From Clostridia bacterium (GTDB lineage: Bacteria; Bacillota; Clostridia; UMGS1810), in assembly GCA_017629325.1 (NCBI GenBank), contig JAGBXL010000081.1, positions 1 to 5,960 on the forward strand: DNA of 5,960 nucleotides, in the 5' to 3' direction. Shown in pieces: positions 1 to 5,938 of this stretch. Positions within the stretch are counted from its first letter, which is position 1, and every line of letters begins with the position of its first letter. Position numbers and translations under genes: made by a program. A model generated the notes under the pieces. The model saw only the letters and a list, made by a program, of their open reading frames with translations, was not told the DNA's origin and ran no database searches.

Positions 1-3000
1 GCGGTTGAATATCTTCCAGGTCAGTTTGACCAGAGAGCCGATTCCGCATCACAGTGTATTCAGCTTATGAGTCAGGCAAACCGTCCCACAGTTAAATCTG
101 CAAAGGTTTATATTTTAAATGGTGATATCACAGAGGCAGATGTTCAGGCAATTAAAAAATATGTTATAAACCCTGTGGATAGCCGCCTTGCAACTCTCGA
201 CACCTACAAAACATTAGCCGCAGAAACAATAGTTCCCGAGCCCGTTAAGGTTGTTGAAGGCTTTATAAAAATGACAGATGATGAGCTTGCCGACTTTATA
301 AATGCAAACGGCTTGGCTATGGATATAGACGATATTAAATTCTGCCGCGAATATTTCGCATCAGAAAAACGCGATCCCACCATAACCGAAATTAAAATGA
401 TAGACACATACTGGTCCGACCATTGCCGTCATACCACATTCTTAACAACTATCGACCAGGCAAGCTTTGAAGATGATTTTGTTAAAGAAGCCTACGACCG
501 CTACACAAAGGTCAGAGCAGAATTAAAACGCACAAAGCCTGTTAACCTTATGGATATTGCCACAATGGCGGTTAGATACTTAAAATCCACAGGCGATTTA
601 GCCAAACTTGATGAATCTGAAGAAATCAATGCCTGCACAGTTAAAATAGATGTTGATGTGGAGGGCAAAAAAGAAAAATGGCTTCTTCTTTTTAAGAACG
701 AAACCCATAACCACCCCACAGAAATTGAGCCATTTGGCGGTGCGGCAACCTGTATTGGCGGTGCAATCCGCGATCCACTCTCTGGCAGAGCCTATGTTTA
801 TCAGGCAATGAGAGTAACAGGTGCGGCAGATCCACTTAAACCTATTTCCGAAACTATCCCCGGTAAACTTCCTCAGCGTAAAATAGTAACCACAGCAGCA
901 AATGGATATAGCTCCTACGGTAACCAGATAGGCCTTGCAACAGGTATTGTTGATGAACTCTATCACGACGGTTATGCTGCAAAGCGTCTTGAAATAGGTG
1001 CAGTTGTTGGTGCAGCACCCCAGGAAAATGTTCGCCGCGAAGTTCCAAGCCCTGGCGATGTTGTTATTCTTTTGGGCGGCAGAACAGGAAGAGACGGCTG
1101 CGGCGGTGCAACAGGTTCTTCTAAATCTCACAGCACAGAATCCTTAGAAAATTGCGGAGCAGAAGTTCAGAAAGGTAATGCACCCGAAGAAAGAAAACTT
1201 CAAAGACTTTTCAGAAACAAAGAAGCTTCAACTCTTATTAAGCGTTGTAACGACTTTGGTGCAGGCGGTGTGTCTGTTGCAATAGGTGAACTTGCCGACG
1301 GCTTAAAGATTAACCTTAATGCAGTTCCTAAAAAATACGAAGGTCTCGACGGAACAGAGCTTGCCATAAGTGAATCACAAGAAAGAATGGCGGTTGTTGT
1401 TGAGCCAAAAGATGTAGAGAAGTTTATTGAGCTTGCATCTTCCGAAAACTTAGAGGCAACAATTGTTGCTGAGGTAACAAAAGAGCCTCGCCTTGTTATG
1501 AATCACGACGGCAGACAGATTGTAGATTTGTCCCGTGAATTCTTAAATTCAAACGGTGCTGAAAAACACATCACAATAACCGTTGAAAAAGCACAGGATT
1601 TTGCAAAAAAAGTTTCCGGCAGCTTTAGTGAAAATATTCTTTCTCTTGCTTCCGACCTTAATGTTTGCTCCAAAAAGGGCCTGAGCGAACGCTTCGATTC
1701 CACCATCGGTGCAGGCTCCGTGTATATGCCATTTGGCGGCAAATATCAGCTCACACCTGCACAGGCAATGGCTGCAAAAATTCCTCTTGAGACCAAGGAA
1801 ACCGACACCTGCTCTGTTATGAGCTGGGGCTACAACCCTTATATAATGGAAAAGAGCCCATATCATGGTGCATATTTAGCAGTTGTTGAATCAATTGCAA
1901 AGCTTGTTTCCACAGGCGCTCCTCTTGATGATTGCTATCTCACCTTCCAGGAATACTTCAAAAAACCTCTCCGCGATCCAAAGCGTTGGGGTCAGCCCAT
2001 GGGTGCACTTTTAGGTGCATTCGATGCACAGCTCGACTTTGTTAAGGCATCAATCGGCGGTAAGGACTCAATGAGTGGAAGCTTTGAAGATATCGATGTT
2101 CCGCCCACACTCGTTTCCTTTGCAATAACAGTTGCCGATGCCAAAAAGCTTATTTCACCCGAATTTAAAAAGGCAGGCTCAAAGGTTGTTCTTTTAAAAC
2201 CTGATTTAACAAAACTCGGTCTTCCCGAAAAAGAAAGCCAGAAAAACCTATTTGCTCTTATAAATAAGCTTGCCCAAGATGGCACAATCATTTCGGCATA
2301 CACACCAGGCTTTGGCGGTGTGGCAGAAGCTGTAATGAAAATGGCGTTTGGTAACCGCATTGGCTTTAAATTTGCCGAAGGAGTTTCAAAAGAAGAAATC
2401 TTTGGCTACAACTACGGTGCTTTTGTTTTAGAGGTAGCAAAAGATATTGAAGGTGCAGTTATCTTAGGTGAAACTACCGAAGAATATGCTCTTTGCTATG
2501 GCGATGAAAAGGTTAGCCTAACTGATACAGAAAAAGCATACTGCGATAAGCTTGAAAGTGTGTTCCCTGTTAAAGCAAAGGCTGAGGAACCAAAGGTTGA
2601 AACCTTTAAATTTGCTTGTGAAAACAGAGTTGCTCCTGCAATCAAGGTAGCAAAGCCAAAAGTTTTAATTCCTGTATTCCCGGGCACAAACTGTGAATTC
2701 GACACAGCAAAGCGTCTTTTAAAAGCCGGTGCAGACCCCGAAATAATGGTTATCAATAACCTCACACAATCGGGTGTTGCCCAGTCGGTGGAAAAATTTG
2801 CATCTCTTGTTGAAAAATCACAGATAATCTTTATCCCCGGCGGTTTCTCCGGCGGTGATGAGCCCGATGGTTCAGGTAAATTCATCACAGCATTCTTAAG
2901 AAACCCCCGCATAAAAGATGCAGTTAATAATCTTCTTAAAAACCGCGATGGCTTAATGGCAGGTATCTGTAACGGCTTCCAGGCAATTATAAAGCTTGGT

Positions 3001-3453
3001 CTTGTGCCAAATGGTGAAATTGTTGATACCGACGAAAATTCACCCACACTTACCTTCAATACCATTGCCCGCCATCAGTCTATGATAGTTCGCACAGTTA
3101 TTGCCTCCAACAAATCCCCCTGGCTTGCAAAAACCAAGGTAGGTGAGGTTTATAATGTGCCAATCTCTCATGGTGAAGGCAGATTCCTCTGCAGCGAAGA
3201 AACTGCAAGATTGCTTGCCGCAAATGGTCAGGTTGCAACACAGTATGCCGACCTTTCAGGCAATGCAACAATGGATATTGCCCATAACCCCAACGGCTCA
3301 ATCCTTGCCATAGAGGGTATCACATCACCCGACGGCAGAGTGTTTGGTAAAATGGGACACTCCGAAAGAATTGGAGATAACCTCTATATCAATGTTGAAG
3401 GTAAATACGATATGCAGATGTTTGAAGCTGCTGTTGATTATTACAACATTTAA
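1..3453 (+). CDS. purL: Phosphoribosylformylglycinamidine synthase, single-chain form, 5'-truncated by window edge
   Basis: This cytosolic enzyme of purine synthesis converts FGAR, glutamine and ATP to FGAM. The frame is open from base 1 and reads AVEYLPGQFDQRADSAS, a conserved stretch before the first in-window Met (base 67), so that Met is internal and the start lies upstream. There are 1150 visible residues; this family usually runs near 1250, so roughly 100 N-terminal residues are missing. In window codon numbers, the synthase core shows DTYWSDHCRHTTF (135-147), NETHNHPTEIEPFGG (from 233), RTGRDGCGGATGSS (361-374), a second half with CSVMSWGYNPYI (about 604-615) and SIGGKDSMSG (from 684). 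The fused glutaminase domain begins near codon 888 (VLIPVFPGTNCEFD). Its nucleophile is Cys990 in GICNGFQ (bases 2968-2970), and His1120 and Glu1122 lie in GHSER (3358-3366), so the triad is complete. A strong terminator follows 20 bases after the stop. No other function is plausible. Confidence 0.97.
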   Translation, partial: AVEYLPGQFDQRADSASQCIQLMSQANRPTVKSAKVYILNGDITEADVQAIKKYVINPVDSRLATLDTYKTLAAETIVPEPVKVVEGFIKMTDDELADFINANGLAMDIDDIKFCREYFASEKRDPTITEIKMIDTYWSDHCRHTTFLTTIDQASFEDDFVKEAYDRYTKVRAELKRTKPVNLMDIATMAVRYLKSTGDLAKLDESEEINACTVKIDVDVEGKKEKWLLLFKNETHNHPTEIEPFGGAATCIGGAIRDPLSGRAYVYQAMRVTGAADPLKPISETIPGKLPQRKIVTTAANGYSSYGNQIGLATGIVDELYHDGYAAKRLEIGAVVGAAPQENVRREVPSPGDVVILLGGRTGRDGCGGATGSSKSHSTESLENCGAEVQKGNAPEERKLQRLFRNKEASTLIKRCNDFGAGGVSVAIGELADGLKINLNAVPKKYEGLDGTELAISESQERMAVVVEPKDVEKFIELASSENLEATIVAEVTKEPRLVMNHDGRQIVDLSREFLNSNGAEKHITITVEKAQDFAKKVSGSFSENILSLASDLNVCSKKGLSERFDSTIGAGSVYMPFGGKYQLTPAQAMAAKIPLETKETDTCSVMSWGYNPYIMEKSPYHGAYLAVVESIAKLVSTGAPLDDCYLTFQEYFKKPLRDPKRWGQPMGALLGAFDAQLDFVKASIGGKDSMSGSFEDIDVPPTLVSFAITVADAKKLISPEFKKAGSKVVLLKPDLTKLGLPEKESQKNLFALINKLAQDGTIISAYTPGFGGVAEAVMKMAFGNRIGFKFAEGVSKEEIFGYNYGAFVLEVAKDIEGAVILGETTEEYALCYGDEKVSLTDTEKAYCDKLESVFPVKAKAEEPKVETFKFACENRVAPAIKVAKPKVLIPVFPGTNCEFDTAKRLLKAGADPEIMVINNLTQSGVAQSVEKFASLVEKSQIIFIPGGFSGGDEPDGSGKFITAFLRNPRIKDAVNNLLKNRDGLMAGICNGFQAIIKLGLVPNGEIVDTDENSPTLTFNTIARHQSMIVRTVIASNKSPWLAKTKVGEVYNVPISHGEGRFLCSEETARLLAANGQVATQYADLSGNATMDIAHNPNGSILAIEGITSPDGRVFGKMGHSERIGDNLYINVEGKYDMQMFEAAVDYYNI

Positions 3454-3473
3454 TTTTAAACTGTATGATAATA

Positions 3474-3510
3474 AAAACCCTTTCGCACTATTTGTGTGCG
3501 AAAGGGTTTT
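3474..3510. terminator. Strong intrinsic terminator of purL, usable in both directions
   Basis: A perfect 15-bp stem pairs AAAACCCTTTCGCAC (3474-3488) with GTGCGAAAGGGTTTT (3496-3510) around a 7-base loop. It begins 20 bases after the purL stop. The GC-rich core with A-run and T-run flanks gives U-tails on both strands, so it should end purL transcription and also stop any read-through from the minus-strand toxin-antitoxin operon. Confidence 0.92.
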
Positions 3511-3533
3511 GTGTATTATATATAAATAGGAAG

Positions 3534-3568
3534 AAACCCGACAAAAACTTTTTGTTTCTGTCGGGTTT
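3534..3568 (-). terminator. Intrinsic terminator, most likely of the toxin-antitoxin operon
   Basis: A 10-bp stem pairs AAACCCGACA (3534-3543) with TGTCGGGTTT (3559-3568). An A/C mismatch and a further 4-bp AAAC/GTTT extension follow, around a loop of five T. The hairpin begins 14 bases past the toxin stop codon on the minus strand, so I assign it to that operon. It has a short T-run on the plus-strand side too and may back up the purL terminator. Two adjacent hairpins between convergent genes are a common layout. Confidence 0.82.
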
Positions 3569-3581
3569 TGAGTTATTAATT

Positions 3582-3776
3582 CTAAAACTTGAAATCAATA
3601 CCGCTCTGCTTCATTATCGCGTTTGCGGTGTGGCGTGATTTTATTTTTGTGTCAACTGTTATGTGCCTTTTGGATATAGGGCTATACCATATATCGTGGT
3701 CGCCCTTTCCGTGCCTTATAAACACACAATTGTTTTTTGATAGCATTTGTCTTACCTTTTTCTCAAATTCTGCCAT
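3582..3776 (-). CDS. HicA-family mRNA interferase toxin (type II toxin-antitoxin)
   Basis: A 64-residue basic protein that resembles small HicA toxins, which adopt a double-stranded-RNA-binding-like fold and cleave RNA. The family signature is visible: an N-terminal helix (FEKKVRQMLSKNN), a strand (CVFIRHG), the active-site segment GKGDHDIWYSP with His27 (codon 3696-3698) in the usual catalytic-His position, the strand HITVDTKI, and the C-terminal KSRHTANAIMKQSGI helix. Most HicA proteins have G-S-H; here it is G-D-H. The ATG (3774-3776) overlaps the antitoxin stop by one base (TAATG), so translation is probably coupled. AGGA about 10 bases upstream, inside the antitoxin gene, may serve as its ribosome binding site. 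Toxin activity is inferred from family resemblance. The length is normal and no frame damage is seen. Confidence 0.87.
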   Translation of the reverse strand: MAEFEKKVRQMLSKNNCVFIRHGKGDHDIWYSPISKRHITVDTKIKSRHTANAIMKQSGIDFKF

Positions 3777-3994
3777 TATAGTGCTATCCTTTCCTGCCTT
3801 TTTGAAACAAAAGTAAGTATTGGTGATTTGGCAGTGTCATTATTTAATTCAATAAGTTCGGGTGCTGCATAACGAACTCTTTCTAAAAGAGCATCAAATG
3901 AGCCTGATTCAAGAATAAGCCCCGGAATATCGTCGCTTTGTGCTATCCATACGCATGCATCGTTATCCCATGTTAAGTTTATAATATATTCCAT
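3776..3994 (-). CDS. DUF1902 / HicB-like antitoxin
   Basis: A 72-residue acidic protein starting MEYIINLTWDND and containing WIAQSDDIPGLILESGSFDAL (split here as WIAQSDDIPGL at about 17-27 and ILESGSFDAL at 28-37), followed by LLERVRYAAPEL. This matches the DUF1902 family, small proteins with the partial RNase H-like fold of HicB antitoxins, which bind and block HicA toxins. The C-terminus (SPILTFVSKRQERI) looks like a final strand. No ribbon-helix-helix or helix-turn-helix segment is visible, so autorepression by this protein alone is uncertain. I chose the ATG at 3992-3994 rather than the in-frame ATG at 4007-4009, because GGGAGG (4002-4007) lies 7 bases before the former and the latter sits inside that Shine-Dalgarno. 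It is first in the operon and overlaps the toxin by one base. Canonical hicAB has the toxin first. Confidence 0.86.
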   Translation of the reverse strand: MEYIINLTWDNDACVWIAQSDDIPGLILESGSFDALLERVRYAAPELIELNNDTAKSPILTFVSKRQERIAL

Positions 3995-4000
3995 GATTTT

Positions 4001-4007
4001 TCCTCCC
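4001..4007 (-). promoter_or_regulatory. Ribosome binding site deciding the antitoxin start
   Basis: The minus strand reads GGGAGGA at 4007-4001, an almost ideal Shine-Dalgarno, 6 to 7 bases before the ATG at 3994. It overlaps an upstream in-frame ATG (4007-4009), which rules that ATG out as the main start. Confidence 0.85.
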
Positions 4008-4049
4008 ATCTTACTTGCAGGAATTCTTCGATATTATACCTATATATAT

Positions 4050-4079
4050 AGTATATACTGATTGGAAGAAAAAAGTCAA
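4050..4079 (-). promoter_or_regulatory. Sigma-A-type promoter of the toxin-antitoxin operon, with palindrome at the -10
   Basis: On the minus strand, TTGACT (4079-4074) and TATACT (4055-4050) are separated by 18 bases, close to the consensus. A second -10-like TATAAT (4038-4033) lacks a fitting -35. The -10 box sits inside a perfect 10-bp palindrome, AGTATATACT (4050-4059), which adjoins another, CTATATATATAG (4040-4051). These could be operator sites, but AT-alternating tracts form such palindromes easily. Confidence 0.62.
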
Positions 4080-4099
4080 CAATAAAATTCGTTGTTAAT

Positions 4100-4139
4100 A
4101 TTCACCATTATTTACCTTTTATTTTCTATGTTTTTTCAG
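4100..4139 (+). repeat. Copy 1 of a degenerate intergenic repeat upstream of pyrG
   Basis: This T-rich stretch runs from ATTCAC (4100-4105) through TTACCTTTTA (4112-4121) to TTTTTTCAG (4131-4139). The same ordered blocks recur downstream of pyrG at 5850-5886. The 10-base block is exact; the spacing differs by a few bases. Similarity could be chance in T-rich DNA. Confidence 0.3.
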
Positions 4140-4160
4140 TTCTTTTTTTCTCAAAATGCC

Positions 4161-4189
4161 TTGACATTATTATAAAAAAATTATACAAT
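4161..4189 (+). promoter_or_regulatory. Sigma-A-type promoter of pyrG
   Basis: A perfect -35 TTGACA (4161-4166) is followed after 17 bases by TACAAT (4184-4189), which differs from the consensus -10 by one base. Initiation near 4196 would give a leader of about 30 bases. That is too short for an attenuator or riboswitch before the pyrG start, and no hairpin with a U-run lies between promoter and gene. Confidence 0.78.
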
Positions 4190-4214
4190 ATATCAGGTAT
4201 TGAATTTTTTAAAT

Positions 4215-4221
4215 GAGGTGA
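4215..4221 (+). promoter_or_regulatory. Ribosome binding site of pyrG
   Basis: GAGGTGA lies 4 bases before the ATG at 4226, complementary to the 16S rRNA 3' end. It supports this start, which also gives the conserved CTP synthase N-terminus (KYIFVTGGVVSGLGKG). Confidence 0.88.
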
Positions 4222-4225
4222 TTTT

Positions 4226-5818
4226 ATGGCAGTTAAATACATTTTTGTAACAGGCGGTGTTGTATCCGGTTTAGGAAAGGGTATTACTGCGGCATCACTT
4301 GGCAGACTTCTGAAAGCTCGTGGCTATAAGGTTACTATGCAGAAATTCGATCCATATCTTAATGTTGACCCGGCTAATATGAGCCCCCTCCAGCACGGTG
4401 AGGTTTTTGTTACTGAAGATGGCGGTGAGGCAGATTTAGACCTTGGTCATTACGAAAGATTTATCGATGAAAATCTTAATATAGATTCCGATGTTACCTC
4501 CGGCGGCATATACTGGTCGTTATTAACCAGAGAGCGTCAGGGAGCATTTGGCGGCGGCACAGTTCAGGTTATTCCTCATGTAACCAATGAAATTAAAAGC
4601 AAAATCTTTTCAGTAGGTGCCCAAAGCGGTGCAGATATTGTTATAACTGAAATCGGCGGCACAGTAGGTGATATGGAGGGCCTTCCTTATATCGAAGCAA
4701 TCCGTCAGGTTTCAACCGATGTAGGCAAAGAAAACTGCCTTTATATTCATGTTACATTGGTTCCTTATTTAAGTATGTCGGGCGAACAGAAAAGTAAACC
4801 CACCCAGCATAGCGTAAAAGAGCTTCTTGGCTTTGGTATTCAGTCTGACGTTGTTGTTTGCAGAAGCGAAATTCCCTTAAGCGATGAATTCAAATCAAAA
4901 ACGGCTCTCTTTTGTAATCTTCGTCCCGATGCTGTTATAGAAAACTTAGATGCTTCCATTCTCTATGAGGTTCCTCTTATGCTTGAAGAAGCAGGTCTTG
5001 GCAGAGTTGCCTGCGAAAAGCTTGGCTTAACCAAAGAAGAACCCGACCTTACCGAATGGAAAGATATGGTATATAGAGCAACCCACCTTTCAAAATCTGT
5101 TAAGGTTGGTTTGGTTGGAAAATATGTTGCACTTTTCGATGCATACCTTAGTGTTGTTGAGGCATTAAAACACGCCGGAATAGAAAATGACACAGATATT
5201 GAAATAAAATGGATAGATTCTGAAAACTTAAGCGAAGATAATTTAGAGGCAAATCTTTCCGATTGCAATGCAATTATTGTTCCTGCAGGCTACGGCGAAA
5301 GAGGAACAGAGGGTATGGTTCTGGCAAGCGGATATGCAAGGAGAAATAATGTTCCTTTCTTTGGAATTGGCATGGGTATGCAGATGGCTGCAGTTGAGTT
5401 TGCAAGAAATGTTTTAGGCTTAGCAGATGCATTTAGCACAGAACAGAAAGAAGATGCTAAAAACCCTGTTGTAAATATTATTCCGGAATGTAAAATTTCA
5501 GATGGTGCAGTTGCGCCTATGCGTCTTGGTGGAAAAGAAATAAATATCCAAAAGGGCAGTAGGGCATATACTATATATAATGAAGAAACTATTTCCGAAC
5601 GCCACCGCCACCGTTATCAGATAAATAAAGAGTATATTTCTGAATTTGAAAAAGCAGGTCTTAAATTAAGCGGCATAGCTGCAGATGGTGTTGCAGAAAT
5701 AATAGAAATTCCAGATCACAAATGGTTTGTGGGCACACAGTATAATCCGGAATTTAAATCCCGCCCCAACCGTGCACACCCCTTATTTGCAGATTTTGTA
5801 AAAACAATAGTAGAATAA
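4226..5818 (+). CDS. pyrG: CTP synthase with a degenerate glutaminase domain
   Basis: The 530-residue protein has the usual family length; CTP synthase makes CTP from UTP, ATP and an amino donor. The synthase domain (about 1-268) keeps the P-loop GGVVSGLGKG (10-19), SPLQHGEVF (53-61), DLDLGHYERF (70-79, Asp72), TEIGGTVGD (141-149, Glu142) and KSKPTQHSVKEL (UTP site), so it looks competent. The class I glutaminase domain (about 292-530) is full length, but the nucleophile motif GICLGMQ reads GIGMGMQ (Gly382 for Cys) and HPEF reads NPEF (Asn507 for His); Glu509 remains. PGGFG is PAGYG (Ala354). Further departures are GAFGG for GDYLG (106-110), Leu308 for the Lys of DAYKSV, and VAPMRLG for GGTMRLG. 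I infer synthesis from free ammonia, not glutamine. The gene has its own promoter and stands alone. Identity as a CTP synthase homologue is certain; its activity is inferred. Confidence 0.97.
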   Translation: MAVKYIFVTGGVVSGLGKGITAASLGRLLKARGYKVTMQKFDPYLNVDPANMSPLQHGEVFVTEDGGEADLDLGHYERFIDENLNIDSDVTSGGIYWSLLTRERQGAFGGGTVQVIPHVTNEIKSKIFSVGAQSGADIVITEIGGTVGDMEGLPYIEAIRQVSTDVGKENCLYIHVTLVPYLSMSGEQKSKPTQHSVKELLGFGIQSDVVVCRSEIPLSDEFKSKTALFCNLRPDAVIENLDASILYEVPLMLEEAGLGRVACEKLGLTKEEPDLTEWKDMVYRATHLSKSVKVGLVGKYVALFDAYLSVVEALKHAGIENDTDIEIKWIDSENLSEDNLEANLSDCNAIIVPAGYGERGTEGMVLASGYARRNNVPFFGIGMGMQMAAVEFARNVLGLADAFSTEQKEDAKNPVVNIIPECKISDGAVAPMRLGGKEINIQKGSRAYTIYNEETISERHRHRYQINKEYISEFEKAGLKLSGIAADGVAEIIEIPDHKWFVGTQYNPEFKSRPNRAHPLFADFVKTIVE

Positions 5819-5820
5819 AA

Positions 5821-5839
5821 CAAAACGCTTGCGGTTTTG
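5821..5839 (+). terminator. Weak hairpin just after pyrG, possible terminator
   Basis: CAAAAC (5821-5826) pairs with GTTTTG (5834-5839) around a 7-base loop, starting 2 bases after the stop codon. The stem is short and there is no U-run beyond it, so it would be a poor terminator alone. Confidence 0.3.
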
Positions 5840-5849
5840 CACCAAACTT

Positions 5850-5886
5850 ATTCACTATTCCTTATTACCTTTTACTTGTTTTTCAG
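5850..5886 (+). repeat. Copy 2 of the degenerate intergenic repeat downstream of pyrG
   Basis: ATTCAC (5850-5855), TTACCTTTTA (5865-5874) and TTTTTCAG (ending at 5886) occur in the same order and orientation as in copy 1 at 4100-4139, so the two copies flank pyrG as imperfect direct repeats. Confidence 0.3.
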
Positions 5887-5894
5887 GGTTATAT

Positions 5895-5938
5895 CAAAAA
5901 TGTAACATAGTTTACTCTATCTTTACATTTTTGTTACA
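5895..5938. repeat. AT-rich inverted repeat with two alternative pairings downstream of pyrG
   Basis: CAAAAATGTAA (5895-5905) is the exact reverse complement of TTACATTTTTG (5923-5933). Inside the loop, ATAG (5907-5910) can pair with CTAT (5917-5920). A competing pairing joins TGTAACA (5901-5907) with TGTTACA (5932-5938). It could act as a late pyrG terminator, an operator for the next gene, or nothing. The stem is almost all A/T, so it is weak as RNA structure. Confidence 0.4.

Noticed and set aside
67..69. ATG at 67 as the purL start
   Set aside because: The frame is open to base 1 and the upstream residues (AVEYLPGQFDQRADSAS) are conserved PurL sequence; there is also no Shine-Dalgarno before it.
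598..1131. 177-residue open frame on the minus strand inside purL, rich in Cys
   Set aside because: It is a shadow of the strongly conserved purL frame, has low-complexity composition and has no ribosome binding site.
2496..3065. 189-residue open frame on the minus strand inside purL
   Set aside because: It is opposite the conserved glutaminase domain of purL and shows no recognisable domain; a shadow frame.
3344..3529. 61-residue plus-strand frame overlapping the purL end
   Set aside because: It runs through the purL terminator hairpin and shows no start signal or family resemblance.
3589..3816. 75-residue plus-strand frame opposite the toxin
   Set aside because: It is antisense to two recognisable genes, and its hydrophobic look comes from reading their complement.
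3582..3994. Toxin-antitoxin pair as part of a prophage or insertion element
   Set aside because: No integrase, transposase, terminal repeats or attachment-like duplications are seen around it; only terminators and a promoter flank it.
4007..4009. ATG at 4009 as the antitoxin start (77-residue form)
   Set aside because: It lies within the GGGAGG Shine-Dalgarno that serves the ATG at 3994, and the extra MGGKI is not part of the conserved family N-terminus.
4190..4225. CTP-sensing attenuator or reiterative-transcription leader for pyrG as in Bacillus
   Set aside because: The leader is only about 30 bases, has no terminator hairpin, and its predicted start lacks the GGGC-type initial sequence.
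5369..5371. Gly382 as a mere sequencing error for Cys
   Set aside because: It cannot be excluded for one base, but the separate His-to-Asn change and several linked motif changes in an intact frame make error a poor explanation.
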